64,000 nucleotides of DNA, taken from Dysosmobacter segnis (GTDB lineage Bacteria > Bacillota > Clostridia > Oscillospirales > Oscillospiraceae). How positions within the stretch are numbered: the first letter of the stretch is position 1; each line of letters opens with the position of its first letter. This document shows positions 42,999 to 49,902 of the stretch, one piece after another. The stretch lies in assembly GCF_014297285.1 (NCBI RefSeq), contig NZ_JACOQI010000012.1:32376-96375 (forward strand). Reading direction: 5' to 3'. Below the pieces are notes generated by a model that worked only from the letters and a program-made list of their open reading frames with translations, did not search any database and was not told the DNA's origin. The translations under genes were made by a program, and so were the position numbers.

Positions 42999-43832
42999 TC
43001 ATGCTTCAAATCCAACAAGAACACCGCCGCACTCCGCATAGTAGCTGCAAAGTCCCCGAAGGGGATAAATCCGGATATTTGCACCCGGAAAGCGGTGAAG
43101 AATCGCTGTGCGAAGTTCTCCTGCGGAGTCGGTGTTTCTGCAATGCCCGATTCGGACGCAGCCGCCTGTATACCCGAGCCGTTCCATTTCTTCCTGAAGA
43201 AAATCTACCGCTCTTTTTCTGCCGCGGCATTTGCCCAGCAGGTCAAGCGTTCCCTCATCACTTGTCGTTCCCACGGCGCGGATGCCGAGCATTCCTGCCG
43301 CCGCGGCCGCAAGCTTGCCCACGCGCCCGTTCTGTGCAAGATTGTGCAGTGATTCCAGTGCGAAAATCAGGTGCGTGCGACGCTGATAGTCCTGCACAGA
43401 ACGGCAAACGGCATCAAAGTCCGCACCTGCCGATAATTCAGAAACCGCTTTTTCTATGAAAAGGACGATCTCCGGGCCGGTCGAAAGGGAGTCTATGATA
43501 CATATTCTTCGGGATGGACTGTTCTCCTCGCAGTTCAGTTTTGCGGCGCAGGCCGCTCGAAAGCTTCCTGAGAGCCCGCTGGTGATCGTAAAGGCAAGAA
43601 CATCATCGTCTTCTCCAAAGGCCCGCTCCCAGTCAGCAACACTCGGACAGGCGCTATAGGAGCGCCCCTTTGTGCTGCGAAGGGTATCTACCATTGTTTC
43701 AACGTCAAGCGAAGCATCATCGCGGAATTCTTGCGTTTCCGTGCGGATGGTAAGCGGCACGCTGACAAAACTCACTTCATCCAAGGTGATAAGATCGCAG
43801 CTCGAGTCTGCAACGATTCGAATCCTGTTCAT
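42999..43832 (-). CDS. DegV family fatty-acid-binding protein
   Basis: 277 residues, complete. N-terminal IRIVADSSCDLI, the lipid headgroup segment SACPSVADWERAF, TITSGLSGSFRAACAAK, and the C-terminal IRIYPLRGLCSYYAECGGVLVGF, where most family members have HxGPG. That last block is altered (YYAECGG), as in one sub-branch. DegV proteins (FakB in staphylococci) hold a fatty acid for phosphorylation by FakA. Divergent from the DUF1836 gene with a palindrome between them. Confidence 0.9.
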   Translation of the reverse strand: MNRIRIVADSSCDLITLDEVSFVSVPLTIRTETQEFRDDASLDVETMVDTLRSTKGRSYSACPSVADWERAFGEDDDVLAFTITSGLSGSFRAACAAKLNCEENSPSRRICIIDSLSTGPEIVLFIEKAVSELSAGADFDAVCRSVQDYQRRTHLIFALESLHNLAQNGRVGKLAAAAAGMLGIRAVGTTSDEGTLDLLGKCRGRKRAVDFLQEEMERLGYTGGCVRIGHCRNTDSAGELRTAILHRFPGANIRIYPLRGLCSYYAECGGVLVGFEA

Positions 43833-43863
43833 ATGGTTTCCTCCGTAGTTGTTGAAAACTTGT

Positions 43864-43886
43864 TATCGGTTTTTGAAAAACCGATA
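43864..43886. promoter_or_regulatory. Palindrome between DegV and DUF1836 genes
   Basis: Perfect 11-base arms TATCGGTTTTT and AAAAACCGATA around a single G. A related half (CGGTTTTTCAAT) recurs at 43922-43933 close to the DUF1836 promoter. Likely operator for the DUF1836 protein or another regulator acting on both genes. Confidence 0.68.
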
Positions 43887-43960
43887 TAAACGAGACTATC
43901 AGATTATCAAACTGTTGTCAACGGTTTTTCAATAACTTATAAATATGTTTTGAATAGCTG

Positions 43961-43989
43961 TTGAATTCTCTTTGTTGGCGATATATAAT
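43961..43989 (+). promoter_or_regulatory. Consensus promoter of the DUF1836 gene
   Basis: TTGAAT (43961-43966), 17 bases, TATAAT (43984-43989). The predicted start of transcription, about base 43996, coincides with the A of the first ATG, so the message could be leaderless. Confidence 0.75.
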
Positions 43990-43995
43990 AGCAGC

Positions 43996-44535
43996 ATGAA
44001 AAAGGAACTGAAAAACAGAATGAGGGAGGATATCTCCGGATTCCGTCTGCCGCGTTATGAACAGATCCCTGATGTGGGGCTGTACCTGGAGCAGACAGTT
44101 CGCTACGTCAATTCTTTCCTTGCGCCGTTGGGGGAGGTGGAACTGACGGCATCCATGGCAAGTAATTACGTCAAGCATAAGCTGCTTCCCGCCCCCCGGA
44201 AAAAACTCTACTCGGCAGAGCAGCTTGCGCGCTTGATGTTCATTGCGGCGGTGAAACCGGTCGTTCCATTGGACGGGCTTCGACTGATGTTCAGCATTCA
44301 AGCGGAAAACTATGAAATCCAAACTGCCTACGATTATTTCTGCGATGAGTTTGAGAATATGCTCGGTGCGGCATTTGGAGTTGCGCCTGCGATGCAGGGA
44401 ATTGGGGAAACGGAGTCCGACGAGAAGGATCTTCTCCGCAATACGATAACAGCAGTAGTCAATAAGGTCTATCTGGACCGCTACCTCGCTTTTTATAGGG
44501 AAGCACAGGACGCTGCACCCTCTGAGCAGGAATAA
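43996..44535 (+). CDS. DUF1836 domain protein (putative MerR-like regulator)
   Basis: 179 residues from ATG 43996; ATG 44020 (MREDISGFRLP), behind AAAGGAA, is an alternative and would leave a 24-base leader. DUF1836 at about 15-120: FRLPRYEQIPDVGLYLEQTVRYVN, then SMASNYVKHKLLPAPRKKLYSAEQLARL, a helix-turn-helix-like region resembling the MerR N-terminal domain. The C-terminal half is helical. Members are thought to be transcription regulators. Divergent from degV; in several Clostridia the same two genes neighbour each other, which suggests control of DegV expression. Confidence 0.85.
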   Translation: MKKELKNRMREDISGFRLPRYEQIPDVGLYLEQTVRYVNSFLAPLGEVELTASMASNYVKHKLLPAPRKKLYSAEQLARLMFIAAVKPVVPLDGLRLMFSIQAENYEIQTAYDYFCDEFENMLGAAFGVAPAMQGIGETESDEKDLLRNTITAVVNKVYLDRYLAFYREAQDAAPSEQE

Positions 44536-44557
44536 GTAATCGATATAATTACGAAGA

Positions 44558-44591
44558 AGTTCCGGACATCCGAGGATGTCCGGAACTTTTT
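44558..44591 (+). terminator. Strong terminator of the DUF1836 gene
   Basis: Perfect 14-base arms AGTTCCGGACATCC and GGATGTCCGGAACT with a two-base centre, then TTTT. Among the strongest hairpins in the window. Confidence 0.92.
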
Positions 44592-44629
44592 GTGCGTGGC
44601 TGTGCAGTGCTCATGACGCTAAAAAACGA

Positions 44630-44675
44630 CTGACCCCCGATCGCGTTTCCGTGGTACTGCGATCAGGGGTCAGCC
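44630..44675. repeat. Inverted repeat
   Basis: Arms CTGACCCCCGATCGC and GCGATCAGGGGTCAG match at 14 of 15 positions around a 16-base centre. It is not followed by a T run, so it may be an end or internal repeat of a small element. Confidence 0.6.
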
Positions 44676-45040
44676 TTCGTGAATATTGGGATCTCTCATA
44701 TTCAGTTCTCCTTGGATCGTTTTGCGTGGGCGGGTCTTGGTTTGCCATGACGCCGAATGCCACCTGCTCCATTTTTCACTCTTACGTTCTTCAAGTGCCG
44801 TGTTACGGTCTTCTGCGTGAGTGACGCTGCATGGTTAAGAGTGCGGCTCATTGACACCTTCGGAGCCATCTTCCCTATCGGATCAGCTTCCAACAGGGGA
44901 ACTTAACTCTTCATTGGACTCACCCTTTCTGTACTTAAAGCATACCAGAGAAAGCCCTTATTGGCAAGCGGAAAAATCAATAAAATCAACAAAGCGACAC
45001 GATGCAAAACATAGATTTTTGCATATTTAGTTGAAATCGC

Positions 45041-45069
45041 TTGTAAGACACGAATTCTTCTGATATAAT
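45041..45069 (+). promoter_or_regulatory. Consensus promoter without a downstream gene
   Basis: TTGTAA (45041-45046), 17 bases, TATAAT (45064-45069). Transcription would begin near 45076, seven bases before a terminator hairpin. Confidence 0.62.
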
Positions 45070-45082
45070 AGAATTGTTGTAA

Positions 45083-45107
45083 GTCGCCAGCTTTGGCGGC
45101 TTTTTTT
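45083..45107 (+). terminator. Terminator directly after an isolated promoter
   Basis: GTCGCC and GGCGGC arms (one G-U pair) around AGCTTT, followed by seven T. A transcript from the promoter at 45041 would be about 30 nt long. Confidence 0.8.
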
Positions 45108-45343
45108 CCTGCTCACAGGCGGTGAGGAGTCTGAGTTTGCTTTTAAGCGTACTTTGCCATCAAAAGACACCTCTTGCACCAGAACCGGCGCAGGTGGAGA
45201 GTTGCAGTAATGTTCGAGATCGCTATATAGGCTATACTGTACAGACACTCGAGCATCACCTTATCTTTCGCACGATCTCTCCGCCTGCGAAAAGCCTTTA
45301 CCTGCAATACTGTGTGCTAATTATATGCAAGTTCACTTATTCG

Positions 45344-45955
45344 TTAATAATAAGCCCTAATGTAACTACATAAGGATTCAGACATCTTTTTAATGTCAGT
45401 GCCGGATGTGTTTGCCAGCAGGTCAAAGTTTTCCTTCGCTCCCCACTTCTGCTCAGTGAAGAAGGAATAATACTGTGCGCGGCTCCGGTCGATTTCCATA
45501 ATCCGTTTTTTCATCTGAGCCTCGCTCAGGTTCTCGTCTACTGGCCGGCGGTCTATGCAGCGCTTGATTTTACTCGGCATATCTGCATAAAAGAAAATAC
45601 GAATGGGCTTCTGATCTCGGAGGATAAAGTCCGCACAGCGGCCAACGATAACGCAATCACTCTTTCGCGCAAGTTCGTGAAGCAAATCATGCTGCTTCGT
45701 GTAGATGGACAAATCCGGATGGAACGTAGGATCTGGACTCAGATAAAAACTGTGTCCAATGTGAATTGGGAAACTCACAACAGGACGTTTCTCCTCTATC
45801 TGCCGGATATATGCTTCGGACAGCGCTGTTCTTTTTGCGATTTCCGTAATAATTTCCTGATCGTAGTAAGCAATTTGCAGTTCTTCTGCGATCCTTCGTC
45901 CTATCTCCCGTCCTCCGCTGCCGAATTCACGACCCACAGTGATAATCCGCCTCAT
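45344..45955 (-). CDS. Cytidylate kinase-like family protein
   Basis: 203 residues. N-terminal RRIITVGREFGSGGREIGRRI is the nucleotide-binding loop of the cytidylate-kinase-like group, which lacks the standard GKST end; further blocks are CVIVGRCADFIL, PIRIFFYADMPSKIKRC and DRSRAQYYSFFTEQKWG. Common in gut Clostridia, often near transporters or regulators; the substrate has not been shown and it is not the housekeeping Cmk. Downstream of the phosphoribosyltransferase-like gene by about 70 bases on the same strand. Confidence 0.88.
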   Translation of the reverse strand: MRRIITVGREFGSGGREIGRRIAEELQIAYYDQEIITEIAKRTALSEAYIRQIEEKRPVVSFPIHIGHSFYLSPDPTFHPDLSIYTKQHDLLHELARKSDCVIVGRCADFILRDQKPIRIFFYADMPSKIKRCIDRRPVDENLSEAQMKKRIMEIDRSRAQYYSFFTEQKWGAKENFDLLANTSGTDIKKMSESLCSYIRAYY

Positions 45956-46028
45956 TCTGCACTCCTCTCTAGTTTTGGGCTGATTCTTCCCTAAAACATA
46001 TACAATGGATGAACTGCAAGTCCGCAGG

Positions 46029-46685
46029 TTATTTCATATTGTCATTACATTTCAGAGCGGAAAAGCCATAGCTGTTGGCCAGCGCGTCGATTTTCTGTCC
46101 GGCTCTGCACAGCGGGCAGTCAGGCACAAGGCTTGTCATATAGCCGGGGATGTCCTCGGGGGAGAAGATGCTCATCACCGGCACCTCGTCCACCTTTGCA
46201 ATCGCGCTGAATACCGCGGCGATCCCCTGCAGGCTCCCGCCGTAATACTCGATGCACTCCATCGCTCGGCGCGCCGTTTTACCGGAGTTTACGGTGGAGA
46301 TCAGAAGCAGCACGTTTTTACCGGAAACCATGCCCGCCAGATTGTCGCGGAAGATGAGCTGGCCGTTGGAGTCATATTCGGGCGTGACGATGCAGACGTT
46401 CCTGCCGGAGTTCACGGCAAAGCGGTCGTTCTTGGCAAGCCTCCCTGCGAGGAACGTGCCGATGACCTCGCTGCCGTCCATACAGACGATCGTGTCGATC
46501 TGCTTCTCATAGATGTAGTGCTGCACAAGGATACCGGCCGCATCAGCCGCCATGCCGTACTCATGCTTCATGCGGGTGATATCAAGGTAGTGGCTGTTGT
46601 GGGAGTGGCGGGTCGCAAAATGTCCGCGAAACACGGAGATCTCCAGATTTGGATTTTCTCTGGATTTGATACGCATGGAACTCAT
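46029..46685 (-). CDS. Phosphoribosyltransferase-like protein (orotate PRTase family)
   Basis: 218 residues from ATG 46685, eight bases after GAGGAGG. The fold pattern of type I phosphoribosyltransferases is present (IDTIVCMDGSEVIGTFLAGRL; NVLLLISTVNSGKTARRAMECI), but the usual DD of the PRPP loop is replaced by ST (LISTVNSGKT). This change suggests that it does not carry out the standard reaction. The C terminus holds CPLCRAGQKIDALANSYGF, a possible zinc pair. Faces the nitroreductase gene 130 bases upstream on the same strand. Confidence 0.75.
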   Translation of the reverse strand: MSSMRIKSRENPNLEISVFRGHFATRHSHNSHYLDITRMKHEYGMAADAAGILVQHYIYEKQIDTIVCMDGSEVIGTFLAGRLAKNDRFAVNSGRNVCIVTPEYDSNGQLIFRDNLAGMVSGKNVLLLISTVNSGKTARRAMECIEYYGGSLQGIAAVFSAIAKVDEVPVMSIFSPEDIPGYMTSLVPDCPLCRAGQKIDALANSYGFSALKCNDNMK

Positions 46686-46815
46686 CTTCATTCCTCCTCG
46701 CTCAATATTCATAGTGCCTGTAGGGATGATCTGGATGTGCGTGTTGGGTTGTTCTCCTGCTTTTTACGTCTGATGTCATTACGCGGAGCATACCTTTCTA
46801 TTCTCGTCAGCACAG

Positions 46816-47679
46816 TTACATCCAATAGCGTGCCAGCGCGCGGCCACCCTCCGGAACACCTTCGACTCCCTCCGGGTCCAGCTCCCAGCGTCCCTCACCA
46901 AGCAGCTGAGCGGCGACCGCCGCGAAGTGCAGCAGGGCAATGCCGGCGTCGAGACCGGCATCCGTGCCGTCGGTATAGGGGTCGGATATCTGCACGAAGA
47001 TAATCTCATGATCTCTTACCAGAAAGCCGTAGGGCTGACGGTTGAGATAGCTCGGTGCGAGGGATACGGCGTAAAACGCCTGCCAGAGCATATCATCGTA
47101 GAAGCCCAGCATCTCGTCAAGCCCCTCCTTATTGCCCCAGGTATCTACATTGACCAGTTCCCTGATACCCTTTTTCGGTGCAAAGTACTGCCGCTCGACG
47201 GTCACATCGACCGTTGACATATTCAGAATATTCAGCCGCAGTTTTTTCTGCGTCTTTTCCCCATAGCCGAAGGCGACGATGGCGGCGACCTCCAGCGGTG
47301 TGGTCAGCCCAAGGGCGGTTTTGATACGTGCGCTGTCAGTGAAAGTCAGCCAGCAGCTGTCGATGTCAAGCTCGGTGAGTTTGAGCACCAGTTCCTCCAT
47401 CATGTAGCCCGCGTTTTCCTCTGCGTGGATATGCGGGGCGCTGAGGAGCATCAGATAGTGCGGCGCGCCGATGAGGAACTGCTGGTACCCGGCCGCGCCC
47501 TCGAGTGCGCTCTGCGCGTCCGCATCAAGAATTACAAGCTCTGTTGCAATCTCCGGAATCAGACGGCGGCAGTTTCTTTCATAGTGCGTGCGCAGCTCGG
47601 CAAGCGTTGCGCCCGACACCTCTTTGCCGCGGAAGGCCCGCACGGATCTGCGGTTTTGAATCATGGCGATGTAATTCAT
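46816..47679 (-). CDS. Nitroreductase family protein
   Basis: 287 residues. N-terminal IQNRRSVRAFRGKEVS is the FMN-phosphate-binding start of the nitroreductase fold; then FLIGAPHYLMLLSAP, YMMEELVLKLTELDIDSCWL and the FGYGEK strand; the C-terminal part repeats LAPSYLNRQPYGFLV, typical of the larger gut-anaerobe members. Expected FMN-dependent reductase. Grouped with flavin reductase-rubredoxin, desulfoferrodoxin and ferritin genes on the same strand, so a part in redox or oxygen defence is likely. Confidence 0.88.
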   Translation of the reverse strand: MNYIAMIQNRRSVRAFRGKEVSGATLAELRTHYERNCRRLIPEIATELVILDADAQSALEGAAGYQQFLIGAPHYLMLLSAPHIHAEENAGYMMEELVLKLTELDIDSCWLTFTDSARIKTALGLTTPLEVAAIVAFGYGEKTQKKLRLNILNMSTVDVTVERQYFAPKKGIRELVNVDTWGNKEGLDEMLGFYDDMLWQAFYAVSLAPSYLNRQPYGFLVRDHEIIFVQISDPYTDGTDAGLDAGIALLHFAAVAAQLLGEGRWELDPEGVEGVPEGGRALARYWM

Positions 47680-47718
47680 AAAACACTCCTTTCTCTTTCA
47701 CAATGCGGTTCCAAATAC

Positions 47719-48345
47719 TTAGTTCTGTCGGACGAACTTGTCCGCCGTGGCGCGGCAGATGGGACAGATGAAGTCATCGCGTAATGTTTCGCTCTCGTGG
47801 ATGTACCCGCAGACACTGCATTTGAAGCCGCCGCCGACCATTTCGCGGTACACCGTGGCGGTGGGTGGTACAGCCTTGCCCCGCGCGGCGTAGGCGTTGA
47901 GCGTCAGCACCTCGCCGCTGCCGAACACCTCTGCCTCCGTCGCCTGCCCGACATAGAGCGTGTAGCTTCCGATCTCCAGCCGGTCAATTACACGGCAGGA
48001 TACCCGGGAGACCATACTGTCGGTAAGGTAGGGGTTTCCGACCTCATCGCGTCTGACCTCGTATGGGGAAAACTTATCCGCGACACGGCCGGAGCGGTAG
48101 CCGAAATCGTTGATGAGCGCCGCGGGCGCATCGTGGGCGAGCAGCGTTACGCAGAAGCTGCCCGCCTGTTCGACCGCTGCGGCGGTCACATTCTCGCGAT
48201 TGACGGCAATGGTAAACTTTGCAGGGAAGCTGCTGGTCACCTGATGGAATGAATTGATGATGCAGCCGCTGTCTTTTCCGTCAGCGTGGGCACTGAGCAG
48301 GCACAGCGCGTAGTCCATCTTTTGGTAAGCTTTCTTGTCGATCAT
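47719..48345 (-). CDS. Flavin reductase-rubredoxin fusion (high-molecular-weight rubredoxin type)
   Basis: 208 residues. Flavoredoxin/flavin reductase domain at about 1-155 (CIINSFHQVTSSFPAKFTIAVNRENVT, GSFCVTLLAHDAP); C-terminal rubredoxin-like domain at about 172-205 with FKCSVCGYIHES and DDFICPICRATADKFV, giving the four iron-binding cysteines. This matches proteins such as Moorella Hrb that pass electrons from NAD(P)H to flavodiiron proteins or rubrerythrins during oxygen or NO reduction. The spacing between the two cysteine pairs is shorter than in classic rubredoxin, as is usual here. Confidence 0.9.
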   Translation of the reverse strand: MIDKKAYQKMDYALCLLSAHADGKDSGCIINSFHQVTSSFPAKFTIAVNRENVTAAAVEQAGSFCVTLLAHDAPAALINDFGYRSGRVADKFSPYEVRRDEVGNPYLTDSMVSRVSCRVIDRLEIGSYTLYVGQATEAEVFGSGEVLTLNAYAARGKAVPPTATVYREMVGGGFKCSVCGYIHESETLRDDFICPICRATADKFVRQN

Positions 48346-48503
48346 GGCGTTGTCCTCCTGTCGTATTTGGCCTTGCCGTTGTTTAATAGTAGTATATCAG
48401 AACTCTGTAAAAACAACTGTTGCATTTACAATATCGTTGTCCCCGGCGGAAGCAATATTGGCAAGGGTGCTCCCCGCGCTTTTTCCCTGCCCTTGCGTTG
48501 ATA

Positions 48504-48569
48504 CAAAAAGCCGCACAGCCCCTACGAACTCTGCCTGTTCTCAGGCAGAGCGAACGGCGCTGCACGGCT
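48504..48569 (-). terminator. Nested hairpin terminator of the ferritin-desulfoferrodoxin unit
   Basis: On the minus strand an outer stem (AGCCGTGCAGC with GGCTGTGCGGCT) encloses a perfect inner stem (CTCTGCCTG and CAGGCAGAG over AGAA), followed by TTTTTG. It lies 130 bases past the desulfoferrodoxin gene and shuts it off from the flavin reductase gene. Confidence 0.82.
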
Positions 48570-48700
48570 CAATGATTATTTGCGGTGAAATGGATTGCTC
48601 ATTGCAGGCCGGTCACCATTCGCTGTTTTTGATCGGTCCGTTCTGAAAACAAGAGCATCGTCCTGCTCTCAAATGTAAGGGCTTTCCTTCAACACGGGGG

Positions 48701-49075
48701 TTACTTTTTCCAGAGGCTGTGGAGGTTGCAGTAAGCGTAGGCGGCCTCCACCTCATCGCCCTCGCACAGGGCGAAGCACACCTCCGGCTTTTCGCCGGGA
48801 TGCAGCTCCTTGCGCTGGTTGCCCTGCTTCGTCTGAATGGAGATCCATTCGATGTAGTGCTCCGGCAGCATGGGATGCTCCACCTCGCCCACCTTGACAT
48901 GAACGGTGCTCCCCTCGACGGTATAGACGGGGACGTGCTTTTCCATCGATGCGTCGGTGGTGCCGGGGATCAGCTCGTGCATCTTCTCGCCGCAGCAGAC
49001 CACGGGCACACCCGTGTCCTTCACCATGGCGATGAGGTTTCCGCAATGCTTACAAATAAAAAATCTCTGTTTCAT
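48701..49075 (-). CDS. dfx: Desulfoferrodoxin (superoxide reductase)
   Basis: 124 residues from ATG 49075 behind AAAGGAGATC. Domain I (1-36) has the desulforedoxin-type centre FICKHCGN and VPVVCCGEKM. Domain II holds the catalytic centre ligands: EKHVPVY, EVEHPMLPEHYIEWI and CNLHSLW. This enzyme reduces superoxide to peroxide in anaerobes, with rubredoxin as donor. Follows the ferritin gene by 28 bases, so the two are co-transcribed. Confidence 0.95.
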   Translation of the reverse strand: MKQRFFICKHCGNLIAMVKDTGVPVVCCGEKMHELIPGTTDASMEKHVPVYTVEGSTVHVKVGEVEHPMLPEHYIEWISIQTKQGNQRKELHPGEKPEVCFALCEGDEVEAAYAYCNLHSLWKK

Positions 49076-49103
49076 GGTGATCTCCTTTCTTCGTCCGTTG
49101 ATT

Positions 49104-49616
49104 TTAGTCCAGCACCAGCGTGGGCGCGGCATAGGTTCTCGCTTTCAGCTCGCTGTTGAGCATATAGAGTCCCTTACTGTCCCCGCCGAAAAGCTCCATT
49201 TTGGTGATGAGGTCGGAGGCGTTCTTCTCCTCCTCGCCCTGCTCCTTGATGAACCAGTCCAGTGTCTGCATGGTGCGGAAGTCCCGAACCTCATAGGCGG
49301 CATCGTAGATCGCGTCGATGCTGGCCGTGACATACTTCTCATGCTCCAGCGCCTTTTTCAGCGGAGTCATGTGATCCCCGCGCTCCCACTCCGGCTTGGC
49401 CACCGCCTCGAAGGTGACCGCCTCGTTGTTGTTTTGCATATACTGATAGAACAGCAGCGCGTGGTCGCGCTCCTCCTGCGCCTGCACCTTATACCAGTTT
49501 TCAAATCCGTCCAGACCCACCTGCGCATAGTAGTTGGCGAAGTCCAGATAAAGGTACGCCGAATAGAATTCCTTGTTGATCTGCTCGTTAATGAGCTTTG
49601 CCACCGTCTGATTCAT
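49104..49616 (-). CDS. ftn: Ferritin (non-heme)
   Basis: 170 residues. Four-helix ferritin with the ferroxidase residues in INKEFYSAYLYLDFANYY (E17 region), EERDHALLFYQYM, and KEQGEEEKNASDLI. Stores iron and removes Fe(II)/peroxide; in the same unit as desulfoferrodoxin. A consensus promoter lies upstream at 49732-49760. Nothing unusual in length. Confidence 0.95.
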   Translation of the reverse strand: MNQTVAKLINEQINKEFYSAYLYLDFANYYAQVGLDGFENWYKVQAQEERDHALLFYQYMQNNNEAVTFEAVAKPEWERGDHMTPLKKALEHEKYVTASIDAIYDAAYEVRDFRTMQTLDWFIKEQGEEEKNASDLITKMELFGGDSKGLYMLNSELKARTYAAPTLVLD

Positions 49617-49731
49617 ATCCTGATCCTCACTTTTATAAAAATGTTATTTTCAAAAGCTGGGAAACATTTCACAAGATCTGCATTTCGTATGCGCTATTTA
49701 TAGTCGGATGCCGAAGCCTGATCTCACTTTT

Positions 49732-49760
49732 ATTGTAGTGTAGTTGTCATTTGTTGTCAA
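49732..49760 (-). promoter_or_regulatory. Ferritin promoter with TGACAAC repeats
   Basis: On the minus strand TTGACA, 17 bases, TACAAT. TGACAAC occurs twice, once in the -35 box and once in the spacer, ten bases apart (one helical turn), which could be a regulator site. The leader is about 110 bases. Confidence 0.75.
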
Positions 49761-49902
49761 TTCCGTTTTTTCAAGGCTTTTGTGTCACTTTTCACTTGTG
49801 ATCCCATGAAATCTGATATAGGAAACCTTCAGCCATTCAGCGTTCTCATAAAAAGCGTGATTCAGCAGGTGGGATGTTGCTGAACACAGCATCCGCGTCG
49901 GC

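Larger units (their letters stand above)
44592..45343. other. 750-base gene-less region with repeats and an isolated promoter-terminator
   Basis: No supported gene. It contains an inverted repeat (44630-44675), short open frames on both strands (for example 44702-44893 minus, 45027-45248 minus) without ribosome sites or recognisable products, and a promoter immediately followed by a terminator (45041-45107). The structure suggests remnants of a mobile element or of a deleted gene, or a small RNA locus. Confidence 0.45.

Noticed and set aside
44702..44893. 63-codon minus-strand frame reading MAPKVSMSRTLN and a basic tail
   Set aside because: No ribosome site or convincing family; might be a transposase remnant, but I could not support this.
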